Source of the DNA: Reichenbachiella ulvae
Lineage (GTDB): Bacteria > Bacteroidota > Bacteroidia > Cytophagales > Cyclobacteriaceae
Length of the DNA: 64,000 nucleotides
Direction: 5' to 3'
Assembly: GCF_025833875.1 (NCBI RefSeq)
Contig: NZ_JAOYOD010000001.1
Location: forward strand, 5,429,501 to 5,493,500
The stretch's first letter is position 1, and each line of letters opens with the position of its first letter. Below are positions 54,060-63,259 of the stretch, piece by piece. A program made the translations under genes and the position numbers. Below the pieces are notes generated by a model that saw only the letters and a program-made list of their open reading frames with translations, did not search any database and was not told the origin of the DNA.

Positions 54060-55220
54060 TTACTTCTTTCTTGCCGCTCTTTCCCATAGTACCGATTGTC
54101 TCCCTCTGATGATTCTGGCAAAGCCCTGAAATACGGAAACATTCATGAAGGTGAAATAGAAAGGGACGAAAAGTGCTTTTACCTTGATCTTTTGAGTCTG
54201 AAGTACAAAGCCTAAGAAAGCTAAGAAATAAAACCCCATCTGTAGAACCAGCACGACTCGGTAGAAGCCAGAATCCAGTGCCAGGTAAAAATTTAGAATC
54301 AGTACGCCAAGCAAAGCCAAAGGAGTCAGTGTCCACCTCAATACACGATGGGAAACATACTGCCAGCTGAGCCAGCCATATTTGAAAATATTCATCAACG
54401 ATCGCAATCTCCAAATCGCCTGATGTCCACCAGCTGCAATTCTTATTTTTCTTTTAGATTCCTCTTTGATTGAATCAGAGCTGTTTTCTAGTGCGTAAGC
54501 GTCTGGTTCGTAGGCGATTTTATAGCCCTTTTGGGCAATAGATAACGACAAGTAGAAGTCTTCTATTAGTGTGTCTGTATGGATGGTTTCGTAGAGATCT
54601 GTACGTATGGAGAAGAGTTCTCCAGCGGCACCTACTACAGAGTAAAGTTGGTAGTCTAGTTTCTTTAGAAAGGATTCATATTTCCAATACATCCCTTCAC
54701 CTGCTGAGGATGCCTGATCCGAATCTTCCTGTCTTACTCTTTTTTCCCCAGATACACATCCCACTTTTGGATCAAGGTAATGTCTGGTAATGTTGTGTAA
54801 GGCCATGGAATTCAAAACAGTATTGGCATCTGAGTAGACGACTATGGGGGTAGTGACCTCAGGCATGACCCTGTTGACTGCATGAATTTTTCCTTTTCTT
54901 TCAGGAGAATGAAACAGTCTAACATTGGGAAATTTCTTGACTCTTTCGGGAGTGCTATCCGAGCTACCATCTGTGACTACCCAAACTTGATTGAGTTCAG
55001 AAGGATAGTTGAGGTTAATAGCGTTTTCGATTTTCTCTTCGATATAGTCCTCTTCGTTGTAGGCAGCGATGATGTGCGTAATGGGTACTTCGTAGGTTTG
55101 GGTAAAGATTTCTTCTTTAATAGAACTGCCTTTGATCTTGACCAGCATATAAAGCACTATTCCATATCCTACATAGGTGTAAACTACAAGGCCGATCATG
55201 GCCCAAAACAATATTTCCAT
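54060..55220 (-). CDS. family 2 membrane glycosyltransferase
   Basis: This 386-residue protein is an N-terminally anchored, processive-type GT2 enzyme. It has one helix at the N-terminus and three near residues 295-360. Motifs are IIAAYNEEDYIEEKIENAIN, the DAN at YSDANT, the catalytic ED in EDFYLSLSIAQ and GGHQAIWRLRS (QxxRW-like). It likely builds or modifies a surface polysaccharide, being the first of a series of such genes. It is transcribed opposite to the next gene from a shared 186-base region. Confidence 0.92.
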   Translation of the reverse strand: MEILFWAMIGLVVYTYVGYGIVLYMLVKIKGSSIKEEIFTQTYEVPITHIIAAYNEEDYIEEKIENAINLNYPSELNQVWVVTDGSSDSTPERVKKFPNVRLFHSPERKGKIHAVNRVMPEVTTPIVVYSDANTVLNSMALHNITRHYLDPKVGCVSGEKRVRQEDSDQASSAGEGMYWKYESFLKKLDYQLYSVVGAAGELFSIRTDLYETIHTDTLIEDFYLSLSIAQKGYKIAYEPDAYALENSSDSIKEESKRKIRIAAGGHQAIWRLRSLMNIFKYGWLSWQYVSHRVLRWTLTPLALLGVLILNFYLALDSGFYRVVLVLQMGFYFLAFLGFVLQTQKIKVKALFVPFYFTFMNVSVFQGFARIIRGRQSVLWERAARKK

Positions 55221-55355
55221 TTAGGTGAAAGGTTTGAAATGTTTAAAAATCAAAACTAATACAGCGTAGTGAAGATAATACAATTCTATAGATCTTTTAT
55301 GAAAAGAATTCTTCGCTAATATTAAAAAAGTCCAAAAATAGGCCGTACTATTTCT

Positions 55356-55363
55356 TATATTTG
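55356..55363 (+). promoter_or_regulatory. -7 box before the DprE1-like gene
   Basis: TATATTTG matches TAnnTTTG and lies 43 bases before the start codon of the FAD-linked oxidase, in the shared divergent region with the GT2 gene. A -33 box is not obvious. Confidence 0.4.
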
Positions 55364-55406
55364 TACCCAAGCAATTCAACCTAAAATAAACTTATTTCCG
55401 CAAAAA

Positions 55407-56732
55407 ATGAAGAAGGAAATTTCAAACTGGAATAATTATCCAAAGAGATCAGTAGAGTTGGTCGATTGGAAGAATGATGGAGTGGCAGAGGATAAAACTT
55501 TTATAGCACGTGGGTTAGGAAGGTGTTATGGAGATGCTGCAATCGGGGATTTAGTATACAGTACTTTAAAACATGATTTAATACTTTCCTTTGATTCTGA
55601 AACAGGAGAAATTGTATGTCAATCAGGAGTGTCTTTTGAGACTTTGTTGGATGTCTTTGTTCCAAAAGGATGGTTTCTCCCAGTAACTCCAGGGACCAAA
55701 TATATAACAGTCGGAGGTGCATTGGCTTCAGACGTACATGGTAAAAACCATCACGTAATGGGCTGCTTTGGAGACCATGTTTCTGAAATTTCATTGATCT
55801 TAAGCTCGGGAGAGGAGATGATTTGTAGTCCTAGTACAAATTCAGAAGTATTTGAAGCCACAAGGGGCGGTATGGGATTGACAGGTATTATCAATACTGT
55901 TTCTTTCAAGCTGATAAAAGTCGAATCAAGTTATATAAAGCAAAAACAGATCAAAGCTTCTAACCTAAAGGAGATTATTAGGCTTTTTGAAGAAAATAAG
56001 GATGCTACCTATTCAATGGCTTGGATAGATTGTTTAAAAGGAGGTGATTCATTTGGGCGTAGCATTTTTATCAGTGGGGAACATGCAAAAATTGATGAAT
56101 TAGATTCAAAGACTAGGAAAAACCCTTTAGCAGTTAGTTTAAAGGGTAAACTGACAATGCCATTTTATCTCCCTGGATTTGTTCTAAATAAACTATCGAT
56201 AAAGGCATTTAATTGGCTTTATTATAATAAAAATATAAGGAAAGTTCAGGAAAATGTGGTTCACTATGATGGTTTTTATTATCCCTTAGATTCAATCCTT
56301 CATTGGAACAAAATGTATGGTAAAAAGGGGTTTGTTCAATATCAATTTGTTTTACCATTAGAGAACAGTGAGGAAGGTTTGATTGAAATACTTGGAAAGA
56401 TAAGAGCGAAAGGATGGGGATCTTTTTTGGCTGTATTAAAACTGTTTGGTGATAAAGAAAGCTTTATTTCATTTCCGATGGAAGGCTATACTTTAGCACT
56501 GGATTTTCCAATTAAGCCTGGACTTTTTGAATTTTTAGATGAGCTGGATGAAATAGTTGCCTCTTATGGGGGAAGGATTTATCTGTCGAAGGATGCTAGG
56601 ATGCGACCGAATATTTTTAAGGATAATTATCCCAATGCCAAAAAGTTCGAACAAATAGTGAAAGAGGTTAACCCCAAAGGGAAAGTAAATTCTGACTTGG
56701 GTAGAAGATTAGAAATTGTGGAAAATCTCTGA
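55407..56732 (+). CDS. FAD-linked oxidase, DprE1-like
   Basis: This 441-residue enzyme belongs to the FAD_binding_4/VAO family and is related to decaprenylphosphoryl-ribose oxidase DprE1, the first half of the epimerisation that gives decaprenylphosphoryl-arabinose. The FAD-binding region has RGLGRCYGDAA, PVTPGTKYITVGGALASDVH, GKNHHVMGCFG and GGMGLTGIIN. The partner reductase DprE2 is not in this window. It converges with a HAD phosphatase one base past its stop. The substrate here is inferred. Confidence 0.87.
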   Translation: MKKEISNWNNYPKRSVELVDWKNDGVAEDKTFIARGLGRCYGDAAIGDLVYSTLKHDLILSFDSETGEIVCQSGVSFETLLDVFVPKGWFLPVTPGTKYITVGGALASDVHGKNHHVMGCFGDHVSEISLILSSGEEMICSPSTNSEVFEATRGGMGLTGIINTVSFKLIKVESSYIKQKQIKASNLKEIIRLFEENKDATYSMAWIDCLKGGDSFGRSIFISGEHAKIDELDSKTRKNPLAVSLKGKLTMPFYLPGFVLNKLSIKAFNWLYYNKNIRKVQENVVHYDGFYYPLDSILHWNKMYGKKGFVQYQFVLPLENSEEGLIEILGKIRAKGWGSFLAVLKLFGDKESFISFPMEGYTLALDFPIKPGLFEFLDELDEIVASYGGRIYLSKDARMRPNIFKDNYPNAKKFEQIVKEVNPKGKVNSDLGRRLEIVENL

Positions 56733-56733
56733 G

Positions 56734-57327
56734 TTATTCAAATGGCCTAAAATGGGAGCTAGATGCAAGGTTTAACATTGGTATGTCGCCTTTTGTGTCA
56801 CCAAATGCTAGAATTTCATTGTATTGAGATAAATCAATGTTTCTCTGGATAATCTTAACCTTTTCTTCGTAGTTAACATTTTCGTTTTTTATTTTCCCTG
56901 TAAAAGAAGAGTTGCTAAAATCAAGTTGCGTGCTTAGAACATTAATGTTTAATTGTTTGGCCCATGGGATAATCCAATTTTGAGGTGAAGCACTAACAAT
57001 GTAGATGTCTGTATTTTTCTTCTGTAGTTCTGAAATTTTATTTATAGCCTTTGGACGTAATAGCATTGGAAGTTTCTCCAAGCAAAATTCAAAACAAAGC
57101 GCATTAAATGTTTCTTCATTTAAACCATGAAAAAAGACCCATAGGAATGTTTCTTTTCCTTTTGATTTAGGAATTATTCCAATCTTCATTAAAAAGAATA
57201 TTGGAAGAAGACTTAAGATTTTAACCCAATATAACGTTTTACTTGTCGAAAATTTTGCTATTTCGAATAAGGTGTCTTTGGAGGTAATTGTACCATCAAA
57301 ATCAAAAAGGGCTAGGGTCTTTTTCAT
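56734..57327 (-). CDS. HAD-IB family phosphatase
   Basis: This 197-residue hydrolase shows the HAD motif I FDFDGTITSKDTL (nucleophile D8, acid D10), motif II VSASPQNW, motif III in ENVNYEEKVKII and motif IV GDTKGDIPML. In other bacteria such HAD proteins work on phosphoribosyl-polyprenyl phosphate, and here it is adjacent to the DprE1-like gene. That link is inferred from proximity only, since the genes are convergent. Confidence 0.9.
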   Translation of the reverse strand: MKKTLALFDFDGTITSKDTLFEIAKFSTSKTLYWVKILSLLPIFFLMKIGIIPKSKGKETFLWVFFHGLNEETFNALCFEFCLEKLPMLLRPKAINKISELQKKNTDIYIVSASPQNWIIPWAKQLNINVLSTQLDFSNSSFTGKIKNENVNYEEKVKIIQRNIDLSQYNEILAFGDTKGDIPMLNLASSSHFRPFE

Positions 57328-57470
57328 TGAATAAATTAAGTTTAAGTATCGGCATGCAAGTTACTTGTTCAAAATAAGCGTCACAATTATTTCTAGCTAA
57401 GACATTAATTCGAATACATATTTTAATATTGTGATTTATATCCAATTCTATCTCTAGATTTTAAATTTTT

Positions 57471-59408
57471 ATGGAGTTATTAACCATATTCAAAGTTCTT
57501 TATCGTAAAGTTTGGTATTTGATTGGGTTGCCAGTTTTGGCAGTTATCCTGACCTTTCTTCTAACTTCTGATTTTAAAAAGCTCTATCGATCGACGGCCC
57601 AGCTCTCTACAGGTTTCACCATTTCTCAAGAGGTGAACATTACTTCAGAGCGTTTTAGTCCTTATGACTCTGAGGTTAAATTCAATAACCTAATTGAAAC
57701 TATGAAATCCTCTAGGGTTTTATCTCTACTTTCTTATAACCTGATTATTCATGATTTGGAAGTAGATGGGAAATCTAAATTTACGAAATTGAATATAGAA
57801 GATGAGGAGGATATCGCTTTTCTCAACTCAATTGATAAAGGGAAGTTAATTGGCCTCTACCATCAAAAATTGGATTCAATGTTAATTCTAAACACCCTTA
57901 TTCCAGAAGAGAAGGAGGCTCAGAAATTAATGGAATTATATGAGTATGATTTTGAAACATTGAAGGAAAATATAAACGTTGGACGAGTAAAAAGTACGGA
58001 CTATGTTTCAATCGATGCATATACAGAAAATCCATTGCTGTCAGCTTACATGGTGAACACCTTATGTAAGGAGTTACTTCGCTTTAATGTTAGGCTTGTC
58101 AATACTAGAAAGAGCAATACCGTAGAGACATTTGCCAAATTAGTTCAGGAAAAACGAAAAGAACTTGATTTAGCGACAGACAATCTTCAGAAGTTTAAAC
58201 GCTACAATAGCATGGTGAATTTTGAAATGGAAAGGGAAAATAAAATCTCTAGAATCTCAGAATTGGAGCTAGATCTTGCGGAGGAAAATAAAAAGCATAG
58301 GGCTATTTCATTGCAACTTCGCGATGTAAAAAGGAGACTTTCAGGAGTCAATGATTTAGAGAGAATAACTAATCAAGATGTTGTCGAAATTCGACGTGAA
58401 ATTAACGAAATGAATGAGAGGTATCGGAACAGTGGATATGTCGACAAAAACTTGAAGGATTCATTAGTTATTTTAAGGGATATACAACAGAGGTATATAA
58501 GAATAGTTTCTCAGGAGAATGAAGTTACCAGCTATGAGCAGTTACAGGCGACTAAACGTGAGCTTGAAGTAGATCTTCAAATCGCTGAACAAAATATTAA
58601 GGCTTTGGAAGAGAATATTTCTAATGCTAATGTCGATGTGGGAGGGTTTGCTTCTAAAGAAGCTAGGATAGATGCATTGGAAAGGGAGGTAGATCTTGCA
58701 AGTGAGGATTACAAAGCCGCACAAGAGAAGTATAGCCAGGCTTTGAATGTGTCGATGGCTTCTGGAGATTCAATAAATCAAATTTTACTAGGCTTACCTG
58801 CGACAGAGCCAGAACCTTCAAAAAGAATTATTATTTCTGGAATATCGGGGATGAGTACTTTTGTATTAATTGTGCTGACTATTGTTCTTGTTGAATTTTT
58901 GGATTCATCTATTAAGAATAGTAAAAATTTTACAACGCTGGTTGATCTCAAATTAGTTGGACTGCTTAATAATATTGATTTAAAAAAGGCGGATATATAC
59001 ACAATTTTCAACCCAGAGTTCAATGCTAAGCATAAGGCTCGGTTGATATTTAGGGATCAGCTTAGGAAATTGAGATATTTCATTATAAGTTCTCGAAAGA
59101 AGACCATTTTGGTGACAAGTATGAAGAATGCTGAAGGAAAATCAAATCTGATCCAAGCTCTTTCTGTTTCTATCAGCCAAAGTCAAATGAAAGTGCTAAT
59201 AGTAGACACCAATTTTACGAATAACACATTAACCAAAGTGTTAGAAGGGGGAGATCAATTAGAGTCAACTATTGGCGCAAAAGGAGTCTTGAAAGCCGAT
59301 ATGATAAAGAAAACGAAACTCCCAAAGGTGGATATCATTGGATGTAAAGGCGGAGACTACTCACCTTTGGAAATTATGTTCTCCAGAACAATTCAAAAAA
59401 TTTATTGA
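57471..59408 (+). CDS. GumC/Wzc-like polysaccharide co-polymerase, N-terminal part (frameshifted)
   Basis: This 645-residue reading frame covers a Wzz domain with membrane helices at about residues 13-30 and 446-466, a periplasmic coiled coil (about 210-425) and the first part of a BY-kinase-like cytoplasmic domain. The ATP-binding loop is degenerate (SMKNAEGKSNLIQ, with A for the usual G before EGKS) and the second site reads IVDTNFTNN. Near residue 637 the frame runs into a stop, while the next frame continues the protein with SPEQFKKFIEVVKGSYDLIL. A single extra base near 59379-59380 explains this. Confidence 0.85.
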   Translation: MELLTIFKVLYRKVWYLIGLPVLAVILTFLLTSDFKKLYRSTAQLSTGFTISQEVNITSERFSPYDSEVKFNNLIETMKSSRVLSLLSYNLIIHDLEVDGKSKFTKLNIEDEEDIAFLNSIDKGKLIGLYHQKLDSMLILNTLIPEEKEAQKLMELYEYDFETLKENINVGRVKSTDYVSIDAYTENPLLSAYMVNTLCKELLRFNVRLVNTRKSNTVETFAKLVQEKRKELDLATDNLQKFKRYNSMVNFEMERENKISRISELELDLAEENKKHRAISLQLRDVKRRLSGVNDLERITNQDVVEIRREINEMNERYRNSGYVDKNLKDSLVILRDIQQRYIRIVSQENEVTSYEQLQATKRELEVDLQIAEQNIKALEENISNANVDVGGFASKEARIDALEREVDLASEDYKAAQEKYSQALNVSMASGDSINQILLGLPATEPEPSKRIIISGISGMSTFVLIVLTIVLVEFLDSSIKNSKNFTTLVDLKLVGLLNNIDLKKADIYTIFNPEFNAKHKARLIFRDQLRKLRYFIISSRKKTILVTSMKNAEGKSNLIQALSVSISQSQMKVLIVDTNFTNNTLTKVLEGGDQLESTIGAKGVLKADMIKKTKLPKVDIIGCKGGDYSPLEIMFSRTIQKIY

Positions 59409-59637
59409 GGTAGTTAAGGGATCTTATGATCTCATACTTCTGGAAGGTGCATGTTTAAATGAAAACTCAGATTCAAGAGAATTGTCAGCTTTTGTAGATG
59501 GAGTATTGACAGTGGTTTCTGCAAAATCTTCACTTAGTCAAACAGATTATGAATCGATTGATTTCTTAGAAAGCTTAAAAGAGAAAAATTTAGGCGCTGT
59601 TCTTAATGATGTGGAAATGAAGGAAATGGATGCCTAG
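59338..59637 (+). CDS. C-terminal part of the GumC/Wzc-like protein in the shifted frame
   Basis: The natural continuation of the preceding protein starts at SPEQFKKFIEVV (about 59380) and runs to 59637. It contains the Walker B-like segment YDLILLEGACLNEN, in which the usual aspartate is glutamate, and has no tyrosine-rich tail. The ATG at 59338 in this frame may or may not be used. The region is either a real second protein, the effect of a sequencing or assembly error, or a true mutation. Confidence 0.6.
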   Translation: MDVKAETTHLWKLCSPEQFKKFIEVVKGSYDLILLEGACLNENSDSRELSAFVDGVLTVVSAKSSLSQTDYESIDFLESLKEKNLGAVLNDVEMKEMDA

Positions 59638-59640
59638 AAA

Positions 59641-60669
59641 CTACTTTTTGAATTTGAAAAAGTAGCCAAATCCATATGGTATTAATAATTGATAAGCTAA
59701 AATGGGTATATATACTCCCAAAACCCATCCTGTAAGTAGAATGGCAATAGGAGAGTCAATAGACAGGAATTTGACCATTATGATTCTAACCGCTGATACG
59801 ATTATTAAGTGCATCAGATATACCTGGAGCGAATGTCTTCCCACGATTTTTAGAAAAGATAGTATTTGATATTTATTCAGAATAAAAGACAAGGAAAATA
59901 CGAATAGTGTGCCCAGAACAGCTATCAAAGCAAAGAAGTAGATATTCATGTCCTGATGAGTAAGCCAATAGTATTGCGTACCCCAGAAGAATGGAAATAA
60001 GATTAAGAAAGGTATAAAGGATTGAAAGAGTTCACTTTTCGATTCATCCAAAACGAAACTTCTAAGTAAATGACCAATTACGAAGAATATCAAAAAGTAT
60101 AAGGTATCATGAATGAGGCTGTATTCTTTCACAAAAGTTGAGCAGCCCAAAGCTATCAAAGAAATAAAAAAAAGAAGCTTGTCGTTTATCTTTAGAGTTG
60201 TATTTAGAAAAAAGAATAGAATGGACACATTAAATAATGCATAAAGATACCAAAGTTGATCAATGGCACGGGGGTGAACTAATAATAAACCAAAGTCAAT
60301 TAACCCTCTTTCTGCATTAGTGAACTTCGATAAAAGAATCTGAATGCTAATCTGGATGATACCCCAGATCAAGTAGGGGTAATAAATCGTGTTGATTTTA
60401 TATCCAAAAAAGGCTTTGAATGTATTTCTTTTGGCAATACTCTTGGAAACGAAAAGGCCGGAGATCATAAAGAAAAGTGGCATTCTAAAACTGTATACGA
60501 TTTCGTTCGCGTTAATAAGCCAGCTACTTACTTCTAATCCGCTGCGTTCAACACCTATTAAAATATGTCTATACACCACCAAAATAATTGCGATTCCTTT
60601 GGCATAATCAATCCAGCCAAGTCTGGCAATATTGTTCTTACTGATACCGGTGATTTTACTTACTGACAT
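59641..60669 (-). CDS. acyltransferase family 3 membrane protein
   Basis: This 342-residue integral membrane protein has about ten helices and matches the acyltransferase-3 family (OafA/ExoZ-type), which O-acetylates or otherwise acylates surface polysaccharides. The conserved N-terminal segment IDYAKGIAIILVVYRHI carries the family's histidine, and RMPLFFMISGLFVSKS the arginine. It converges with the Wzc-like gene three bases away and is divergent from the flippase. Confidence 0.93.
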   Translation of the reverse strand: MSVSKITGISKNNIARLGWIDYAKGIAIILVVYRHILIGVERSGLEVSSWLINANEIVYSFRMPLFFMISGLFVSKSIAKRNTFKAFFGYKINTIYYPYLIWGIIQISIQILLSKFTNAERGLIDFGLLLVHPRAIDQLWYLYALFNVSILFFFLNTTLKINDKLLFFISLIALGCSTFVKEYSLIHDTLYFLIFFVIGHLLRSFVLDESKSELFQSFIPFLILFPFFWGTQYYWLTHQDMNIYFFALIAVLGTLFVFSLSFILNKYQILSFLKIVGRHSLQVYLMHLIIVSAVRIIMVKFLSIDSPIAILLTGWVLGVYIPILAYQLLIPYGFGYFFKFKK

Positions 60670-60701
60670 TGTATATTTACGACTCTTTTTAAGAATGAAA
60701 T

Positions 60702-62042
60702 TTGGGCAAGAATAATAATAATTATTGGGTTAAATCCGGTTTTTTCGCGATTTCACAGCGTATTTCAATTCCACTTTTTGGTGTAGGTACTTTTCTCATT
60801 ATTATCCGAAGTTTAACGAAGGAGGAGATGGGGGTTTGGGCTCTTTTTATGAGTATCACTACGGCGATAGAGGTTGGAAGAAATGGCTTGATCAAGGCTG
60901 CTATGGTGAAGTTTTTTACTGAAGCTGTAGATGAGCATAAGAAGGAGGTTTTGAGCAGCGCATTCTATATCAATTTGATTTATACAACGATAGTTCAGGT
61001 ATTGCTTGTCGTTAGCAGTGGTTATTTGTCAGGTTTTTTTGAATCAGATCAACTTGGTCAAATGATTTTGTACTATTCCATAAGTGCTGTGCTATTTATT
61101 CCCTTTTCTCATTTGGAATATGTCCAACAGGCAAATTTGAATTTCAAAGGGATATTTATCAGCTATTTCGTAAAGCAAGGTTGGTTCTTTGCAACTATCT
61201 GTTTTCTGATATTAATTCTGGATCAAAATATTAGTTTAATCCAATTGGTTTTATTTCAGGCCATTAGTGTTTTTCTAGGCGCAGTATCATCCTATATTAC
61301 TTCCAGGAAGTACTTGGTGTATAATCTGCGCTTATCATCAGAGTGGATTTCTAAATTGTTTTCTTTTGGGAAATATGGTTTATATACTAATTTAAGCAAT
61401 TCGGCTCTTACCACCTCAGACCATATATTAATAGGGGGGCTGCTGTCATCTACTTCAGTCGCCATTCACAATGTAGCGGCTAGGATTACGAATGTGTTTG
61501 TAATTCCTTCAGTAGCTGTTGCTGATATATTATATCCTAAAACTGTTCGAGCCAATGAAGATGATGGGGTCAACGCTGTGAAATCATTATATGAAAAGGC
61601 AGTAGCTGCTACCTTGGTGCCGATGATCCCTGTGATCATAGTGGTTCAGCTTGTGCCAGAATTTATTATATACCTGCTGGCAGGATCGGATTATATTGAA
61701 GCGACTCCTATACTTAGAGTCACTATTTTAGGTATTATCATTTTGCCCTTTCTGAAGCAATTTGGGACCGTGATGAATACTTTGAATAAGCCACATTATA
61801 ACTTCTACTTTGTTTTATGTATTGCCTTATTAAACATAGGTTTGAACTACCAATTGATTAGTATGTTTGGTATCTTAGGCGGAGCTATTGCGACCTTAAT
61901 TTCATATGTTATAGGGTTTGTATCATGTCAGTTAATTCTTCAAAAAGTAGGTGGCATTTCAACCAGTGCTGTATTCAAATATACGATTAACTATTACACG
62001 CAAATGTTTAAATGGACCTTAACCAAAATCGCGAAGAAATAA
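60702..62042 (+). CDS. Wzx-like flippase, MATE/PST superfamily
   Basis: This 446-residue protein has twelve or more membrane helices and matches the polysaccharide-specific transport (MOP/Wzx) family that flips lipid-linked repeat units. The opening is WVKSGFFAISQRISIPLFGV, and a central FGKYGLYTNLSNSALTTSDH stretch is typical. The start codon appears to be TTG, as no in-frame ATG or GTG precedes the hydrophobic part. It overlaps the next glycosyltransferase gene by 31 bases. Confidence 0.9.
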   Translation: MGKNNNNYWVKSGFFAISQRISIPLFGVGTFLIIIRSLTKEEMGVWALFMSITTAIEVGRNGLIKAAMVKFFTEAVDEHKKEVLSSAFYINLIYTTIVQVLLVVSSGYLSGFFESDQLGQMILYYSISAVLFIPFSHLEYVQQANLNFKGIFISYFVKQGWFFATICFLILILDQNISLIQLVLFQAISVFLGAVSSYITSRKYLVYNLRLSSEWISKLFSFGKYGLYTNLSNSALTTSDHILIGGLLSSTSVAIHNVAARITNVFVIPSVAVADILYPKTVRANEDDGVNAVKSLYEKAVAATLVPMIPVIIVVQLVPEFIIYLLAGSDYIEATPILRVTILGIIILPFLKQFGTVMNTLNKPHYNFYFVLCIALLNIGLNYQLISMFGILGGAIATLISYVIGFVSCQLILQKVGGISTSAVFKYTINYYTQMFKWTLTKIAKK

Positions 62043-63226
62043 TATATCCCCCAATTGTTTGTCTTGGATTTACCCCTTGGAATGGTAATTATGCTAAAAG
62101 TACCACTCAGTTGATCAATAGATTAGCGAGGAACCATGAGATAATATATGTGGATTATCAATTTACCTTTAAGGATGTACTATACAGATTTTTAGGTAAA
62201 AGTGACCTTGATGTGGGACCAATAATCGGTACCAAAAAGAGCCTAAGAGTTGAGAGAACTGATCAAGGGACTGATGTGAATGTGCTTTCCTTACCGCCTG
62301 TTTTTCCTATCAATTGGATTGATTCTGAAAGCATTTTTCGTTTTGGACTAAAAGTGAATAGTTGGTTGATTCGAAGGAAAATCAAAAGTGCTGTTAAAAA
62401 AATGAAGTGGGATAAAATAGCTTTTGTAAGTGCTTATAATCCCTTCTTTGCTTTGGATTCAGTAGGAAAGCTCAATGAAGCCTTGCATTGCTATTATTGT
62501 TATGATGAGATCAGCGGTTCTCCTTGGGCTCAGAAATATGGCGCAGGAGTAGAGTTGGATTATATGAAGATGGTTGATATGATTTTTGTATCCTCTAGAA
62601 CCCTTCAGAAATCAAAGGCTAAAACAAATCCAAATTGTGAGTTGATTCAAAATGGAGTAGATTTTAAATTTTTCAATGACTATTACATACAAAATGGATA
62701 TAGTCGTGAGCCGGATAAAGTTGTAATTGGATATGTAGGTAGTTTAGATGAAAGGATTGATTATGCCTTGATTAGAAAGATAGCTGAACAGTTTTCCGAT
62801 GCTGAGGTAAGGTTAATTGGTAGAGTAGTTTATCCAGATTTATTGGAAGAAATACGGGGAGTTGAAAATATCAAACTGATTGGGGCATTAGAATATGAAA
62901 AGTTGCCAAAAGAGTTGTCTAAATTTAATGTTGGTTTGATTCCATTTCTTAAAACAGTATTTACCAAGAATATTTATCCTTTAAAGATTAATGAGTATTT
63001 GGCAATGGCCTTACCAGTGGTAAAGTCAAATTTTTCCGAGTTACCTGAGTTTGATTCACTTGTATATACTGGTGATACACATGAGGAGTTTATCGCAAGT
63101 GTGGAGAGAGCTCTAGATGAGCCAGATAGGTACTTGATGAAAGAACGTATCGATATGGCATCTTCAAATTCATGGGACTTTAGTGTGGCAAAAATGTCAC
63201 GTTTAATATCTGAAAAATTCAATTGA
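62012..63226 (+). CDS. glycosyltransferase, GT4-like
   Basis: This 404-residue glycosyltransferase has two Rossmann-like halves. The N-terminal half opens with PIVCLGFTPWNGNYAKSTTQ. The C-terminal half has DKVVIGYVGSLDERIDYALI and a FNVGLIPFLKTVFTKNIYPL segment before KINEYLAMALPVV, where E in NEYLAMALP corresponds to the usual GT4 EX7E region. It adds a sugar to a lipid-linked surface polysaccharide. It overlaps the flippase gene. Confidence 0.9.
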   Translation: MDLNQNREEIIYPPIVCLGFTPWNGNYAKSTTQLINRLARNHEIIYVDYQFTFKDVLYRFLGKSDLDVGPIIGTKKSLRVERTDQGTDVNVLSLPPVFPINWIDSESIFRFGLKVNSWLIRRKIKSAVKKMKWDKIAFVSAYNPFFALDSVGKLNEALHCYYCYDEISGSPWAQKYGAGVELDYMKMVDMIFVSSRTLQKSKAKTNPNCELIQNGVDFKFFNDYYIQNGYSREPDKVVIGYVGSLDERIDYALIRKIAEQFSDAEVRLIGRVVYPDLLEEIRGVENIKLIGALEYEKLPKELSKFNVGLIPFLKTVFTKNIYPLKINEYLAMALPVVKSNFSELPEFDSLVYTGDTHEEFIASVERALDEPDRYLMKERIDMASSNSWDFSVAKMSRLISEKFN

Positions 63227-63259
63227 AAATAGAAGAAGTAATAAACCAGAACCCTAACA

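Noticed and set aside
59395..59400. A6 run as a programmed -1 frameshift site in the Wzc-like gene
   Set aside because: The change needed is +1 (or -2), and the homologous sequence already departs at about 59379, before the A run, so an extra base is the simpler explanation.
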